From positions 124,001-188,000 of the forward strand of contig NZ_JADWYJ010000004.1 of assembly GCF_021354595.1 (NCBI RefSeq): a DNA stretch of 64,000 nucleotides, given 5' to 3'. The translations under genes and the position numbers were made by a program. A model generated the notes under the pieces. It ran no database searches and was not told the DNA's origin. It saw nothing but the letters and a program-made list of their open reading frames with translations. This document shows positions 25,897 to 33,431 of this stretch, piece after piece. Every line of letters begins with the position of its first letter. Within the stretch, counting starts at the first letter, position 1. Source of the stretch: Maribellus sp. CM-23. Lineage in GTDB: Bacteria > Bacteroidota > Bacteroidia > Bacteroidales > Prolixibacteraceae.

Positions 25897-26910
25897 ATGG
25901 CAGATCTATCAACAACCTACATGGGTATTCAGTTAAAAAACCCACTTATTCTCGGAGCATGTAACCTGGTAACAAAACCTGAAGTGATCAAGCAGATTGA
26001 AGAAGCCGGAATTGGAGCCATTGTTTACCGCTCGCTTTTTGAAGAGCAGATTCAGCTGGAAGGTCTTCAGATGGACGAGTTGCTTTCGGAATATGAAAAC
26101 CGCAATGCCGAAATGACAAGTCTTTTCCCGGGGCTCGAACACGCCGGACCCAAAGAACACCTCTACAATTTGGAGAAACTGGTAAAAAGCGTGAGCGTTC
26201 CGGTTTTTGCCAGCTTAAATGCCATTTACGAACCCACCTGGGTGGAATACGCCAAAGAGCTGGAGAAAACAGGCGTGGCCGGGCTGGAACTTAATCTGTA
26301 TGCCGTTCCCGGTTATTTTGAAGTTACCGGCGAATCGATCGAAGACAAACAGGTGCAAATTGTAAAGGCCGTAAAAGAAGCGGTGAGCATCCCGGTAAGT
26401 GTGAAAATGAGTTTGTTCTACACCAATCCGTTGAACTTTATCAAAAAAGTGGATGAAGCCGGTGCCGATGCTTATGTTTTATTCAACCGCTTTTTCCAGC
26501 CGGAAGTGGACATCGACAAAGAAGAATATTTCTATCCGTGGGAACTAAGCAACCCGAAAGACCACATGGTGGGGCTGCGTTTTGCCGGTTTGCTGCACGG
26601 TAACCTGGAAGGCAGTATCTGTATCAACCGCGGTATTTACGATGCTAACGATGTGATAAAAATGATCCTGGCCGGTGCCGATGTGGTACAAATGGTAAGC
26701 ACCATTTACCGGAATTCGCCGTCAGTGGTTTCTGATATTCTGATGGACATCAACCGCTGGATGGATGACAAAGGCTACAAATCGCTGGCTGATTTCCGCG
26801 GAAAACTGGCTCGCAAGAATATGAAAGATCCGTTTACTTATCAGCGTGCGCAGTATGTGGATATCCTGATGCGCTCAGAAGCGATCTTCAAAAAATACCC
26901 GATGGTATAA
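25897..26910 (+). CDS. Dihydroorotate dehydrogenase-like flavoprotein
   Basis: 337 residues with a FMN-binding TIM barrel of DHOD type: STTYMGIQLKNPLILGACNL at the start, SVPVFASLNAIYEP, VSIPVSVKMSLFYTNP, GADAYVLFNRFF, SICINRGIYDANDV and GADVVQMVSTIYRN. The loop that in true DHODs reads NxS/NCP with the catalytic Cys or Ser is here ELNLYAVPGYFEV, without that residue. It therefore belongs to the DHOD-like paralogue group and should not be named pyrD. In other genomes this group may occur near pyruvate:ferredoxin oxidoreductase; no such neighbour is visible here. Monocistronic with terminator. Confidence 0.88.
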   Translation: MADLSTTYMGIQLKNPLILGACNLVTKPEVIKQIEEAGIGAIVYRSLFEEQIQLEGLQMDELLSEYENRNAEMTSLFPGLEHAGPKEHLYNLEKLVKSVSVPVFASLNAIYEPTWVEYAKELEKTGVAGLELNLYAVPGYFEVTGESIEDKQVQIVKAVKEAVSIPVSVKMSLFYTNPLNFIKKVDEAGADAYVLFNRFFQPEVDIDKEEYFYPWELSNPKDHMVGLRFAGLLHGNLEGSICINRGIYDANDVIKMILAGADVVQMVSTIYRNSPSVVSDILMDINRWMDDKGYKSLADFRGKLARKNMKDPFTYQRAQYVDILMRSEAIFKKYPMV

Positions 26911-26932
26911 CAGAACTTATACTATAAAGTTA

Positions 26933-26967
26933 AGCTGCCGCAACATCGTTGTTGGCAGCTTTTTTTT
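26933..26967 (+). terminator. Intrinsic terminator after the DHOD-like gene
   Basis: AGCTGCC (26933-26939) pairs with GGCAGCT (26954-26960), with an inner CAAC/GTTG pairing, followed by eight T residues. Confidence 0.85.
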
Positions 26968-27082
26968 GCCCTTATCCGGAATGTTATGAAAAGGGGGAGT
27001 TGCAAACTTTTCATAAACAGAGTGTTGTGTTTTAAGTTGGAAACTCCTGCCCGGGCATTCTCTTTTTATCAAAATAATATTA

Positions 27083-27090
27083 TAGTTTTG
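27083..27090 (+). promoter_or_regulatory. Promoter -7 element of the B12 operon
   Basis: TAGTTTTG matches TAnnTTTG and ends 6 bp before the first base of the riboswitch P1 stem, as expected if transcription starts at ~27097. The -33 region has only T-rich sequence. Confidence 0.6.
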
Positions 27091-27096
27091 CCCCAA

Positions 27097-27258
27097 CATT
27101 GGTGCCATCGTTTGTATGGCTAAGAGGGAATCAGGTGAAAATCCTGAACAGGCCCGCTGCTGTAAGCTCAGTAAAGGTCTTGTACTGGAAGAACCACTGT
27201 TCGTCGCTTGACGGATGGGAAGGTGTACAAGATGAGCAAGTCAGAAAACCTGCCAGTG
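27097..27258 (+). ncRNA. Cobalamin (AdoCbl-type) riboswitch
   Basis: The conserved core is present: GGGAATCAGGTGAAAATCC, then GAACAGGCCCGCTGCTGTAA (27143-27162 region), and the 3' B12 box AGTCAGAAAACCTGCC at 27239-27254. P1 pairs CATTGG (27097-27102) with CCAGTG (27253-27258). It senses cobalamin in the nascent transcript and should repress the receptor operon when B12 is abundant. A 64-codon open frame that overlaps it is not a gene. Downstream hairpins are described separately. Confidence 0.95.
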
Positions 27259-27271
27259 AAAACATAATTTT

Positions 27272-27330
27272 TAAACTTTCGGGGACTAAAGTTTAGAGAA
27301 AGAAAAGTTCTTCTTCGGAACTGCTTTTCT
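27272..27330 (+). promoter_or_regulatory. Hairpins between riboswitch and btuB start (candidate expression platform)
   Basis: TAAACTTT (27272-27279) pairs with AAAGTTTA (27288-27295), and AGAAAAG ... CTTTTCT (27301-27330) forms a second, irregular hairpin with a GTTC/GAAC inner stem. Neither is followed by a clear T-run, so the switching mechanism (termination or translation) is not determined. Confidence 0.45.
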
Positions 27331-27379
27331 GTTCTGTATTGGTCATTTCCTGGAAGTAGTAATATTCAGGAATTAGACA

Positions 27380-29425
27380 ATGAACAGAAAATTCTCTTTA
27401 ATATTGCTGCTTTATTTATTCTTGCCTTTTTGTCTGATTGCGCAAAGCAAATTGGATAGTGTGCAGCACATTGACGAGGTGAGGATAACAGCCGCAAAAA
27501 CTTCTGCCAAAGCCATTATCCCGGCGCAGCAGCTCGAAGGGGCGCAACTTAAAGCACTTAACAGTTTCTCTGTGGCCGACGCCATCCGCTATTTTGCCGG
27601 TGTGCAGTTGAAAGACTACGGCGGCGTAGGAGGTTTGAAAACGGTGGATATCCGTAGCATGGGAACCAACCACATGGGGGTTTTCTACGACGGGATCCAA
27701 TTGGGGAATGCGCAAAACGGACAAATCGACCTGGGCAAATTTTCGCTGGACAACATCGAAAGTATTTCTCTCTACAATGGACAAAAAAGCGACATCTTTC
27801 AACCGGCCAGGGACTACGGATCTTCCGGCTCTGTTTACTTAAGGTTCCGGCGTCCGCATTTTAACAAACAGGAAAAGCAGCATCTGAAAGCCACGTTCCG
27901 TACCGGTTCGTTTGATTTGGTCAATCCTTCTTTTTTATACGAGCGCAAGCTCAGCGAGACAGTAAGCGCTTCGTTGAATACCGAATATATTTATTCTTCG
28001 GGGAAATACAAGTTTCGTTACAAACGCGTATTGCCCGGCAGCAACGAGGTGGCTTACGATACAACTGCCATCCGGACAAACGGGGACATTTATGCCTTTC
28101 GCGTAGAGGCTGGTTTGTATGGCCGGATAAACGACGGGAACTGGGAACTGAAAACCTATTTCTACGATTCGGAACGGGGAATTCCCGGAGCCATTGTCAA
28201 TAACCGGTGGATGAACGCCCAGCGCCAGTGGGATACCAACTTCTTTGTCCAGGGAGGAGCGCGGAAAGTGCTAACTGACAAATACGATGTGATGCTGAAA
28301 TTTAAGTTTGCCAACGATCGCATGCGTTACCTGAACCCCGACACCACACTGATGTACATTGACAATACCTTCCGGCAAGGCGAGGCCTATGTTTCGTTGG
28401 CGCAAAAGTACGCCATTACCGGGTTTTGGGATGTTTCACTTTCTGCCGACTTTCAGCGAAACTGGTTGGAATCTGATCTGGATGACATGGTTTACCCAAC
28501 ACGCAACTCAACGTTAATAGCCCTTGCAACTGCCATCGATCTTGGAAAAATAAAAGCGCAGGCCAGTATCTTGGCTACCTTGATCAATGAAAAAATTAGC
28601 TCCGGTAAAAACACGGCAAATCAGGCCGGTTCTGCTCCCAATAAAGAAGAATTTACTCCTGCCGTATTCTTTTCATACGCGCCTTTCGCGGCTCAAAACC
28701 TAAGCTTCCGGGCTTTCTATAAGCATATTTTTCGGATGCCGACTTTTAACGACTTGTATTACACCGATATCGGAAACATTCAGTTGCAACCCGAATTCAC
28801 CCATCAGTACAACCTTGGTCTAAAGTATTCAAAAAGCTATGAGCAGCAAACGTTGGCTCACTGGGAGTTGCAGATCGACGGGTATTACAACGAGGTGCGA
28901 AATAAAATTGTGGCTGTTCCGAAGGGAAGTGGAATGTATCGCTGGATGATGATGAACCTTGGAAAAGTTGAAATTCGCGGTCTCGATGTTTCTTCAAAAG
29001 CTGTTTTTCATTTGCCCCGCAACGTGCTGTTTCATGTAAAAGGTACCTATACTTATCAAAAAGCACAGGACTTTACGCGCCGTAAAAACCCGGAACTGGA
29101 AAAGATTACCTGGGGCGGGCAAATACCGTACATTCCCTGGCACAGTGGTTCGCTCATTGTATCGGGAGGCTACCAAAACTGGCAGCTTAATTACAGCTTT
29201 ATTTATGTGGGCGAGCGTTACCACAATTCTGCCAATATCCGCGAAAATTATGAGCAGCCCTGGTACACGAATGATATGTCGCTTCTGAAAAATTTCAGTC
29301 TAAAGGAATCCAACCTGAAAATAGCCCTCGAAGTGAGTAACCTGCTAAGCCAGGATTACGAGGTGGTGTTAAACTACCCGATGCCCAAACGCAATTACAA
29401 AATCACTCTCACATTTGAATTATGA
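27380..29425 (+). CDS. btuB: TonB-dependent outer membrane receptor, BtuB-like (vitamin B12)
   Basis: 681 residues; signal peptide ends near CLIAQSK (~22). A TonB-box-like VQHIDEVRITAAKTSAKA stretch is followed by the plug (FSVADAIRYFAGVQLKDYGG, KTVDIRSMGTNHMGVFYDGI) and a beta barrel ending NYKITLTFEL. It is a TonB-powered porin, not SusC-like: no carboxypeptidase-regulatory domain and no SusD partner. The cobalamin riboswitch directly upstream and BtuG-like lipoproteins directly downstream identify corrinoid as the substrate. The stop overlaps the next start by 4 bp (ATGA), so the genes are translationally coupled. Confidence 0.93.
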   Translation: MNRKFSLILLLYLFLPFCLIAQSKLDSVQHIDEVRITAAKTSAKAIIPAQQLEGAQLKALNSFSVADAIRYFAGVQLKDYGGVGGLKTVDIRSMGTNHMGVFYDGIQLGNAQNGQIDLGKFSLDNIESISLYNGQKSDIFQPARDYGSSGSVYLRFRRPHFNKQEKQHLKATFRTGSFDLVNPSFLYERKLSETVSASLNTEYIYSSGKYKFRYKRVLPGSNEVAYDTTAIRTNGDIYAFRVEAGLYGRINDGNWELKTYFYDSERGIPGAIVNNRWMNAQRQWDTNFFVQGGARKVLTDKYDVMLKFKFANDRMRYLNPDTTLMYIDNTFRQGEAYVSLAQKYAITGFWDVSLSADFQRNWLESDLDDMVYPTRNSTLIALATAIDLGKIKAQASILATLINEKISSGKNTANQAGSAPNKEEFTPAVFFSYAPFAAQNLSFRAFYKHIFRMPTFNDLYYTDIGNIQLQPEFTHQYNLGLKYSKSYEQQTLAHWELQIDGYYNEVRNKIVAVPKGSGMYRWMMMNLGKVEIRGLDVSSKAVFHLPRNVLFHVKGTYTYQKAQDFTRRKNPELEKITWGGQIPYIPWHSGSLIVSGGYQNWQLNYSFIYVGERYHNSANIRENYEQPWYTNDMSLLKNFSLKESNLKIALEVSNLLSQDYEVVLNYPMPKRNYKITLTFEL

Positions 29426-30579
29426 GCAAATTATTTTTACGAATGATCGGTTTGTTGTCGGTCCTGATCCTGTTTTCGTGCCGCGACGATGTGGAACTTT
29501 TTTCCGCAGACAACATCGATGTTGATGCAGGAGAAACAGGAAAATACCGCGGATTTTACCTGTTGAACGAAGGGAATATGGGAAGCAATAAATCGACCCT
29601 CGATTTTTATGATTTCGAATCGGGCACCTACAAGCGCAACATTTATGCTGAGGTGAATCCCAATGTCCCCAAAGAACTAGGTGACGTGGGCAACGACCTC
29701 CAGGTGTACGGCTCGAAACTCTATGCGGTCATCAACGTGTCGAACAAGGTAGAGGTACTGGATGCGCAGACTGCGGTTCGCATTGGGCAAATCGAAATTC
29801 CCAACTGCCGTTACATCCTTTTTCACGGAAAATATGCGTATGTAACTTCCTATGCCGGCCCGGTGGAGATCAACCCCGATTATACCCAGCTTGGCTTTGT
29901 GGCCAAAGTTGATACAGCTACGTTGGAGGTGGTCGGCAAGTGTCTGGTAGGATTTCAGCCCGACGAGCTCGCTATTGCAAACGGAAAAATTTACGTGGCG
30001 AATTCGGGCGGATACATGGGATCCGGAAGTACGGAGAATTACGAACGTACGGTTTCGGTTATCGATCTCGAAAGTTTTACGGAAGAAACGCGCATTGATG
30101 TCGACTACAACCTGCATCGCATACGGGCTGATAAACGGGGTAACCTATGGGTAAGTTCCCGTGGCGACTACAAAGAACTGCCGCCGCGTTTGTTCTTTAT
30201 CGATGCCGAGAAGCAGGTCGTGACCGATACCCTTGAGGTGCCGGTAAGCAGCTGTTGGTTGCACGGCGATTCGCTGTATGTATGCAGTGTTTCCTGGAGT
30301 TACATTACTTTTTCGAACGAGATTACCTACGCCATTGTAAACACCCAAACCCGCGAAGTTGTCACCCGGAATTTTATAAACGATGGCTCTGAACAGCAAA
30401 TTGAGATTCCCTACGGAGTGATGGTACACCCCGAAAACGGTGATATTTTTCTTAGTGATGCCGGGAACTATGTAACGCCGGGGATGCTGTACTGTTTCGA
30501 CCGGCACGGAACCCGGAAATGGAGTGTTCGTGCGGGCGATATCCCTGCCCATTTTGCCTTGATAAAAACAAATGATTAA
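29422..30579 (+). CDS. BtuG-like beta-propeller surface lipoprotein (YncE/DUF5074 type)
   Basis: 385 residues. Lipoprotein signal GLLSVLILFSC (Cys20), then RDDVELFSADNID. The body has repeated propeller blades: GFYLLNEGNMGSNKSTLDFY, DLQVYGSKLYAVINVSNKVE, YAYVTSYAGPVEINPDYTQL, GKIYVANSGGYMGSGST, and GNLWVSSRGDYKELPPRLF. BtuG of Bacteroides is a surface-exposed seven-bladed propeller that binds B12 with extreme affinity and hands it to BtuB; the riboswitch, the coupling to btuB and the NEGNMGS signature all support the same role here. A second BtuG-like gene follows at 31902. Affinity and ligand range are inference. Confidence 0.85.
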   Translation: MSKLFLRMIGLLSVLILFSCRDDVELFSADNIDVDAGETGKYRGFYLLNEGNMGSNKSTLDFYDFESGTYKRNIYAEVNPNVPKELGDVGNDLQVYGSKLYAVINVSNKVEVLDAQTAVRIGQIEIPNCRYILFHGKYAYVTSYAGPVEINPDYTQLGFVAKVDTATLEVVGKCLVGFQPDELAIANGKIYVANSGGYMGSGSTENYERTVSVIDLESFTEETRIDVDYNLHRIRADKRGNLWVSSRGDYKELPPRLFFIDAEKQVVTDTLEVPVSSCWLHGDSLYVCSVSWSYITFSNEITYAIVNTQTREVVTRNFINDGSEQQIEIPYGVMVHPENGDIFLSDAGNYVTPGMLYCFDRHGTRKWSVRAGDIPAHFALIKTND

Positions 30580-30594
30580 CATAAATACATAAAA

Positions 30595-31875
30595 ATGAGA
30601 AAGACCAATCGATTTTTGAGCTGGCTTTTGGCCGCGGTTGCTGCCTCTGGTATGGTAGCTTGTTCCGATGAGGAGGATGTAAAACCCGTTTCTGAGATTT
30701 CGTTAAACGAGAGTTACACCATTACCCGTTCAACGGTGCTGAGCATTAAACCCGAAATAACCGGTTTTGACAATGCAAGTTTTGAATGGCGCCTGATCGA
30801 AACGCCTGACGGTGAAAAAGATTCAGTGATACATGATGAGGCAGAACTTGACTTTATTGTGCTTCCAACCGGAGAGTACGGGCTAAAACTCCTGGTTAGC
30901 GATAAAACGGGGAAGGATACCTTGTATACCCGCGTTACGGTTGAGCAGGAAGAAGAGCCGTTTAGTCCTTACCTGTCGCAGGTTCATGATTATTTGCCGG
31001 GTATCGGGCAATTTGTAAACAAGCTTCCCAAATACGACGAAGGGGATACAAAGGAAAATATGATTGCGAAAGTCAACGAGGCCTTGGTGGGTGGACAAGC
31101 AAGCATGATTACGCTTGGTGGTTTTGGGGGCTACGTGGTTTTTGGTTTCGACCATACGGTGGCCAATATTCCGGGCAAGCATGATTTCCGGGTAAGAGGC
31201 AATGCCTTTGGGGCGGCATCCAATCCGCGCCCCGATGCTCCGTTTGGCGGAAGTTGTGAGCCGGGAGTGATTATGGTGGCTTATGACAGGAACAAGAATA
31301 ATGAGCCCGATGCGGATGAATGGTATGAAATAGCCGGCAGTGCGCATAATCCGGAAACAAGCGAACCGTGGTATCCGATGGCCGAAGAGGCTGGCAATAA
31401 TATGGAGTTGGAGCGCGAATACAAGATCACTTATTTCAGGCCCGAAGAAGAGGCAGAAGGGGCGATAGCGGAATACATCCGCTGGGAAGATAACCGCGGA
31501 AATTCAGGGTACAAAGTAAAAAATGCCTTTCACCGGCAGCCTTATTTCCCTGCGTGGATTGATGGCGATTCTTATACACTGGAAGGTACACTCTTGCCTC
31601 AGAATGGTGTTGACGAAAGCGGTCAGGGGAGCTACTTTGTTTTGTATGCTTTTGACTTTGGTTATGCCGATAACTATCCAAACGGTCATGAAAAATCAGG
31701 CATCGACATCGATTGGGCGATTGACCAAGACGGCAACAAAGTACACCTGCCCGGAATTGATTTTGTAAGGGTGCACTGCGGTGTTAACCAGGAAAACGGA
31801 TGGCTGGGAGAATGCTCCACCGAAGTGGCCGGGGCCGAAGATTTACATTTGCTTGAAGCAGATAAAGACGAATAA
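30595..31875 (+). CDS. PKD-like surface lipoprotein of the B12 operon
   Basis: 426 residues with lipobox AASGMVAC (Cys23) and the acidic SDEED stretch right after it, which fits the Bacteroidota signal for display on the outside of the cell. Residues ~40-120 form a PKD-like Ig domain (FEWRLIETPDGEKDSVIHDE). The rest has MITLGGFGGYVVFGFDHTVA, FGGSCEPGVIMVAYDRNKNN and DADEWYEIAGS, the latter rich in Asp/Glu/Asn and possibly calcium-binding. Proteins of this type are annotated only as cell surface proteins but recur beside btuB/btuG in Bacteroidota; a B12-binding accessory role (BtuH-like) is possible but unproven. Starts 15 bp after the first BtuG-like gene. Confidence 0.72.
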   Translation: MRKTNRFLSWLLAAVAASGMVACSDEEDVKPVSEISLNESYTITRSTVLSIKPEITGFDNASFEWRLIETPDGEKDSVIHDEAELDFIVLPTGEYGLKLLVSDKTGKDTLYTRVTVEQEEEPFSPYLSQVHDYLPGIGQFVNKLPKYDEGDTKENMIAKVNEALVGGQASMITLGGFGGYVVFGFDHTVANIPGKHDFRVRGNAFGAASNPRPDAPFGGSCEPGVIMVAYDRNKNNEPDADEWYEIAGSAHNPETSEPWYPMAEEAGNNMELEREYKITYFRPEEEAEGAIAEYIRWEDNRGNSGYKVKNAFHRQPYFPAWIDGDSYTLEGTLLPQNGVDESGQGSYFVLYAFDFGYADNYPNGHEKSGIDIDWAIDQDGNKVHLPGIDFVRVHCGVNQENGWLGECSTEVAGAEDLHLLEADKDE

Positions 31876-31901
31876 AATAATTCAAGAGTTTAAAAACAGA
31901 T

Positions 31902-33230
31902 ATGAAGAAAAATTTGAAATTACTGGCGGCACTTTTTATCGGAATCACTTTACTTTCCTGTTCCGATGATGATCCAATTTTACCGAATCCTCCAAGTGCA
32001 AATATCAAGAGCCTCGGGGGAGGAGAGGAAATAGCCCAAAACGATACCCTGTATCTGATTGCCGAAATTAACAGTAGTGAGGAAGCTACTCATTCGTGGC
32101 TGATCGATAACCAAGTGGTGGAAGCAGGCGATACCCTGGCTTTTGTTTCCGGTGAGGTAGGCAACCATGAGATTGTACTGAAAGCTTCGAATGCTGGAGG
32201 AGAATACTCAACAACATTTTCAGTCAGTGTTTTTGGAAAATACCGCGATGGTGTTTGGGTTTTGAACGAAGGCAACATGACTTCGGAGAATGGCACGCTT
32301 ATTTTTATCAGCTCAAAAGGAGTTGCAACCGATAGTGTTTACCAAAAAGTGAATGGATCGGAATTGGGAAATTCAACACAAGATCTTTTTATTGCCGATG
32401 GTAAAATGTACATCATGGCTCAGAATGGTGACCGTGCTGGTGGAGATGGAATGTTGGTGGTGGCGAATGCCGAAACACTCGAAAAAGAAGTGGCATATTC
32501 CAATGCAGAATTGGAGGCGCTAAGCTGGCCGACCCATGTGGCTGTTGTTGGCAACAGTGCTTACATCCGGGATAATGCCGGGGTATATTTGTTGAACCTC
32601 GAAAGCAAAGAGCTAACTTTTGTCGACGGCACATCGGGAGCCATGAAAAACCGGATGGCGGTGGTAAACGGAAAAGTTTTTGTGCCTGCCGGAAAGAAAG
32701 TATTCGTTTTGCAGGATGGCCAGCTAAAAGGCGAAATCGAGTTGCCGGGGACACTTTCCGGAATCGTTCGTTCTGCCGATGATAAACTGCTGGTTTCGTG
32801 CAACGGAACTCCTTCGTACGTGCTAAAAATCGATCCGGCCGATAACAGTACCATTCAGCAAAATGAAGTGGCGGATGTACGAATCAGCGCGGGATGGGGA
32901 GCGTCTCCGGCCATTGGCGCCAAAGGAGACACTGTTTATTTTAGTTCATCTACCAAAATTTACCGGCACATTCTGGAAACCGGGGAAACAAAAGAAATGA
33001 CGGATGTGAAAAATCACATCGAAAACGCAGGAATTGTGTACAACAATCTGGGAGTTCACCCCATAAGCGGAGAAGTGTACTTTAACACGATTAAAGGCTA
33101 CGGTCTGGATTTTTTAATCAACGATATTACCGTGTTTAACTTTAGCAGCGAAACACCTGTTCTGGTGAAAGATTTTAAAGATTATACAAATTTCCCTGCC
33201 GGGATTTTCTTTACAGATAATTTCCGCTAA
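31902..33230 (+). CDS. Second BtuG-like beta-propeller lipoprotein with N-terminal PKD-like domain
   Basis: 442 residues; lipobox GITLLSC (Cys20) followed by SDDD, again a surface-display-type signal. Residues ~30-110 are a PKD-like domain (THSWLIDNQVVEAGDTLAFV). The propeller then starts with GVWVLNEGNMTSENGTLIFI, parallel to the NEGNMGS blade of the first BtuG-like protein, and continues ADGKMYIMAQNGDRAGGDGM, NSAYIRDNAGVYLLNLESKE and EVYFNTIKGYGLDFLINDI. It therefore combines the folds of its two upstream neighbours. Last gene of the operon, followed by a strong terminator; no btuCDF transporter genes follow. Confidence 0.83.
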   Translation: MKKNLKLLAALFIGITLLSCSDDDPILPNPPSANIKSLGGGEEIAQNDTLYLIAEINSSEEATHSWLIDNQVVEAGDTLAFVSGEVGNHEIVLKASNAGGEYSTTFSVSVFGKYRDGVWVLNEGNMTSENGTLIFISSKGVATDSVYQKVNGSELGNSTQDLFIADGKMYIMAQNGDRAGGDGMLVVANAETLEKEVAYSNAELEALSWPTHVAVVGNSAYIRDNAGVYLLNLESKELTFVDGTSGAMKNRMAVVNGKVFVPAGKKVFVLQDGQLKGEIELPGTLSGIVRSADDKLLVSCNGTPSYVLKIDPADNSTIQQNEVADVRISAGWGASPAIGAKGDTVYFSSSTKIYRHILETGETKEMTDVKNHIENAGIVYNNLGVHPISGEVYFNTIKGYGLDFLINDITVFNFSSETPVLVKDFKDYTNFPAGIFFTDNFR

Positions 33231-33257
33231 GCGCCATATTGATCCATTACTCAACGA

Positions 33258-33296
33258 GAGGAATGACCTGTTTTTGGTTGTTCCTCTTTTTCTTTT
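33258..33296 (+). terminator. Intrinsic terminator of the B12 operon
   Basis: GAGGAATGACC (33258-33268) pairs with GGTTGTTCCTC (33276-33286) over 11 bp with two G-U pairs; a T-rich run TTTTTCTTTT follows. Confidence 0.85.
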
Positions 33297-33370
33297 ACCA
33301 AGGATTTCTGTAAGAGAGAAAGATCACCTCTTTTCATTTTGACAGGCAGCAGGTGTTGTGCTTTCAGCAT

Positions 33371-33411
33371 AAAAATGAGAGGCCGTCAGCCGGATCACTC
33401 CGGGACGGCCT
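33371..33411 (-). terminator. Terminator of the 2662-residue surface protein gene
   Basis: AGGCCGTC (33380-33387) pairs with GACGGCCT (33404-33411), with an inner CCGG/CCGG stem. On the minus strand it is followed by CTCATTTTT, about 20 bp after that gene's stop codon. Confidence 0.65.
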
Positions 33412-33431
33412 GTCTTGATGGGTAATGGTTG

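Noticed and set aside
27099..27296. Short protein upstream of the B12 receptor
   Set aside because: Lies entirely on the riboswitch and its downstream hairpins.
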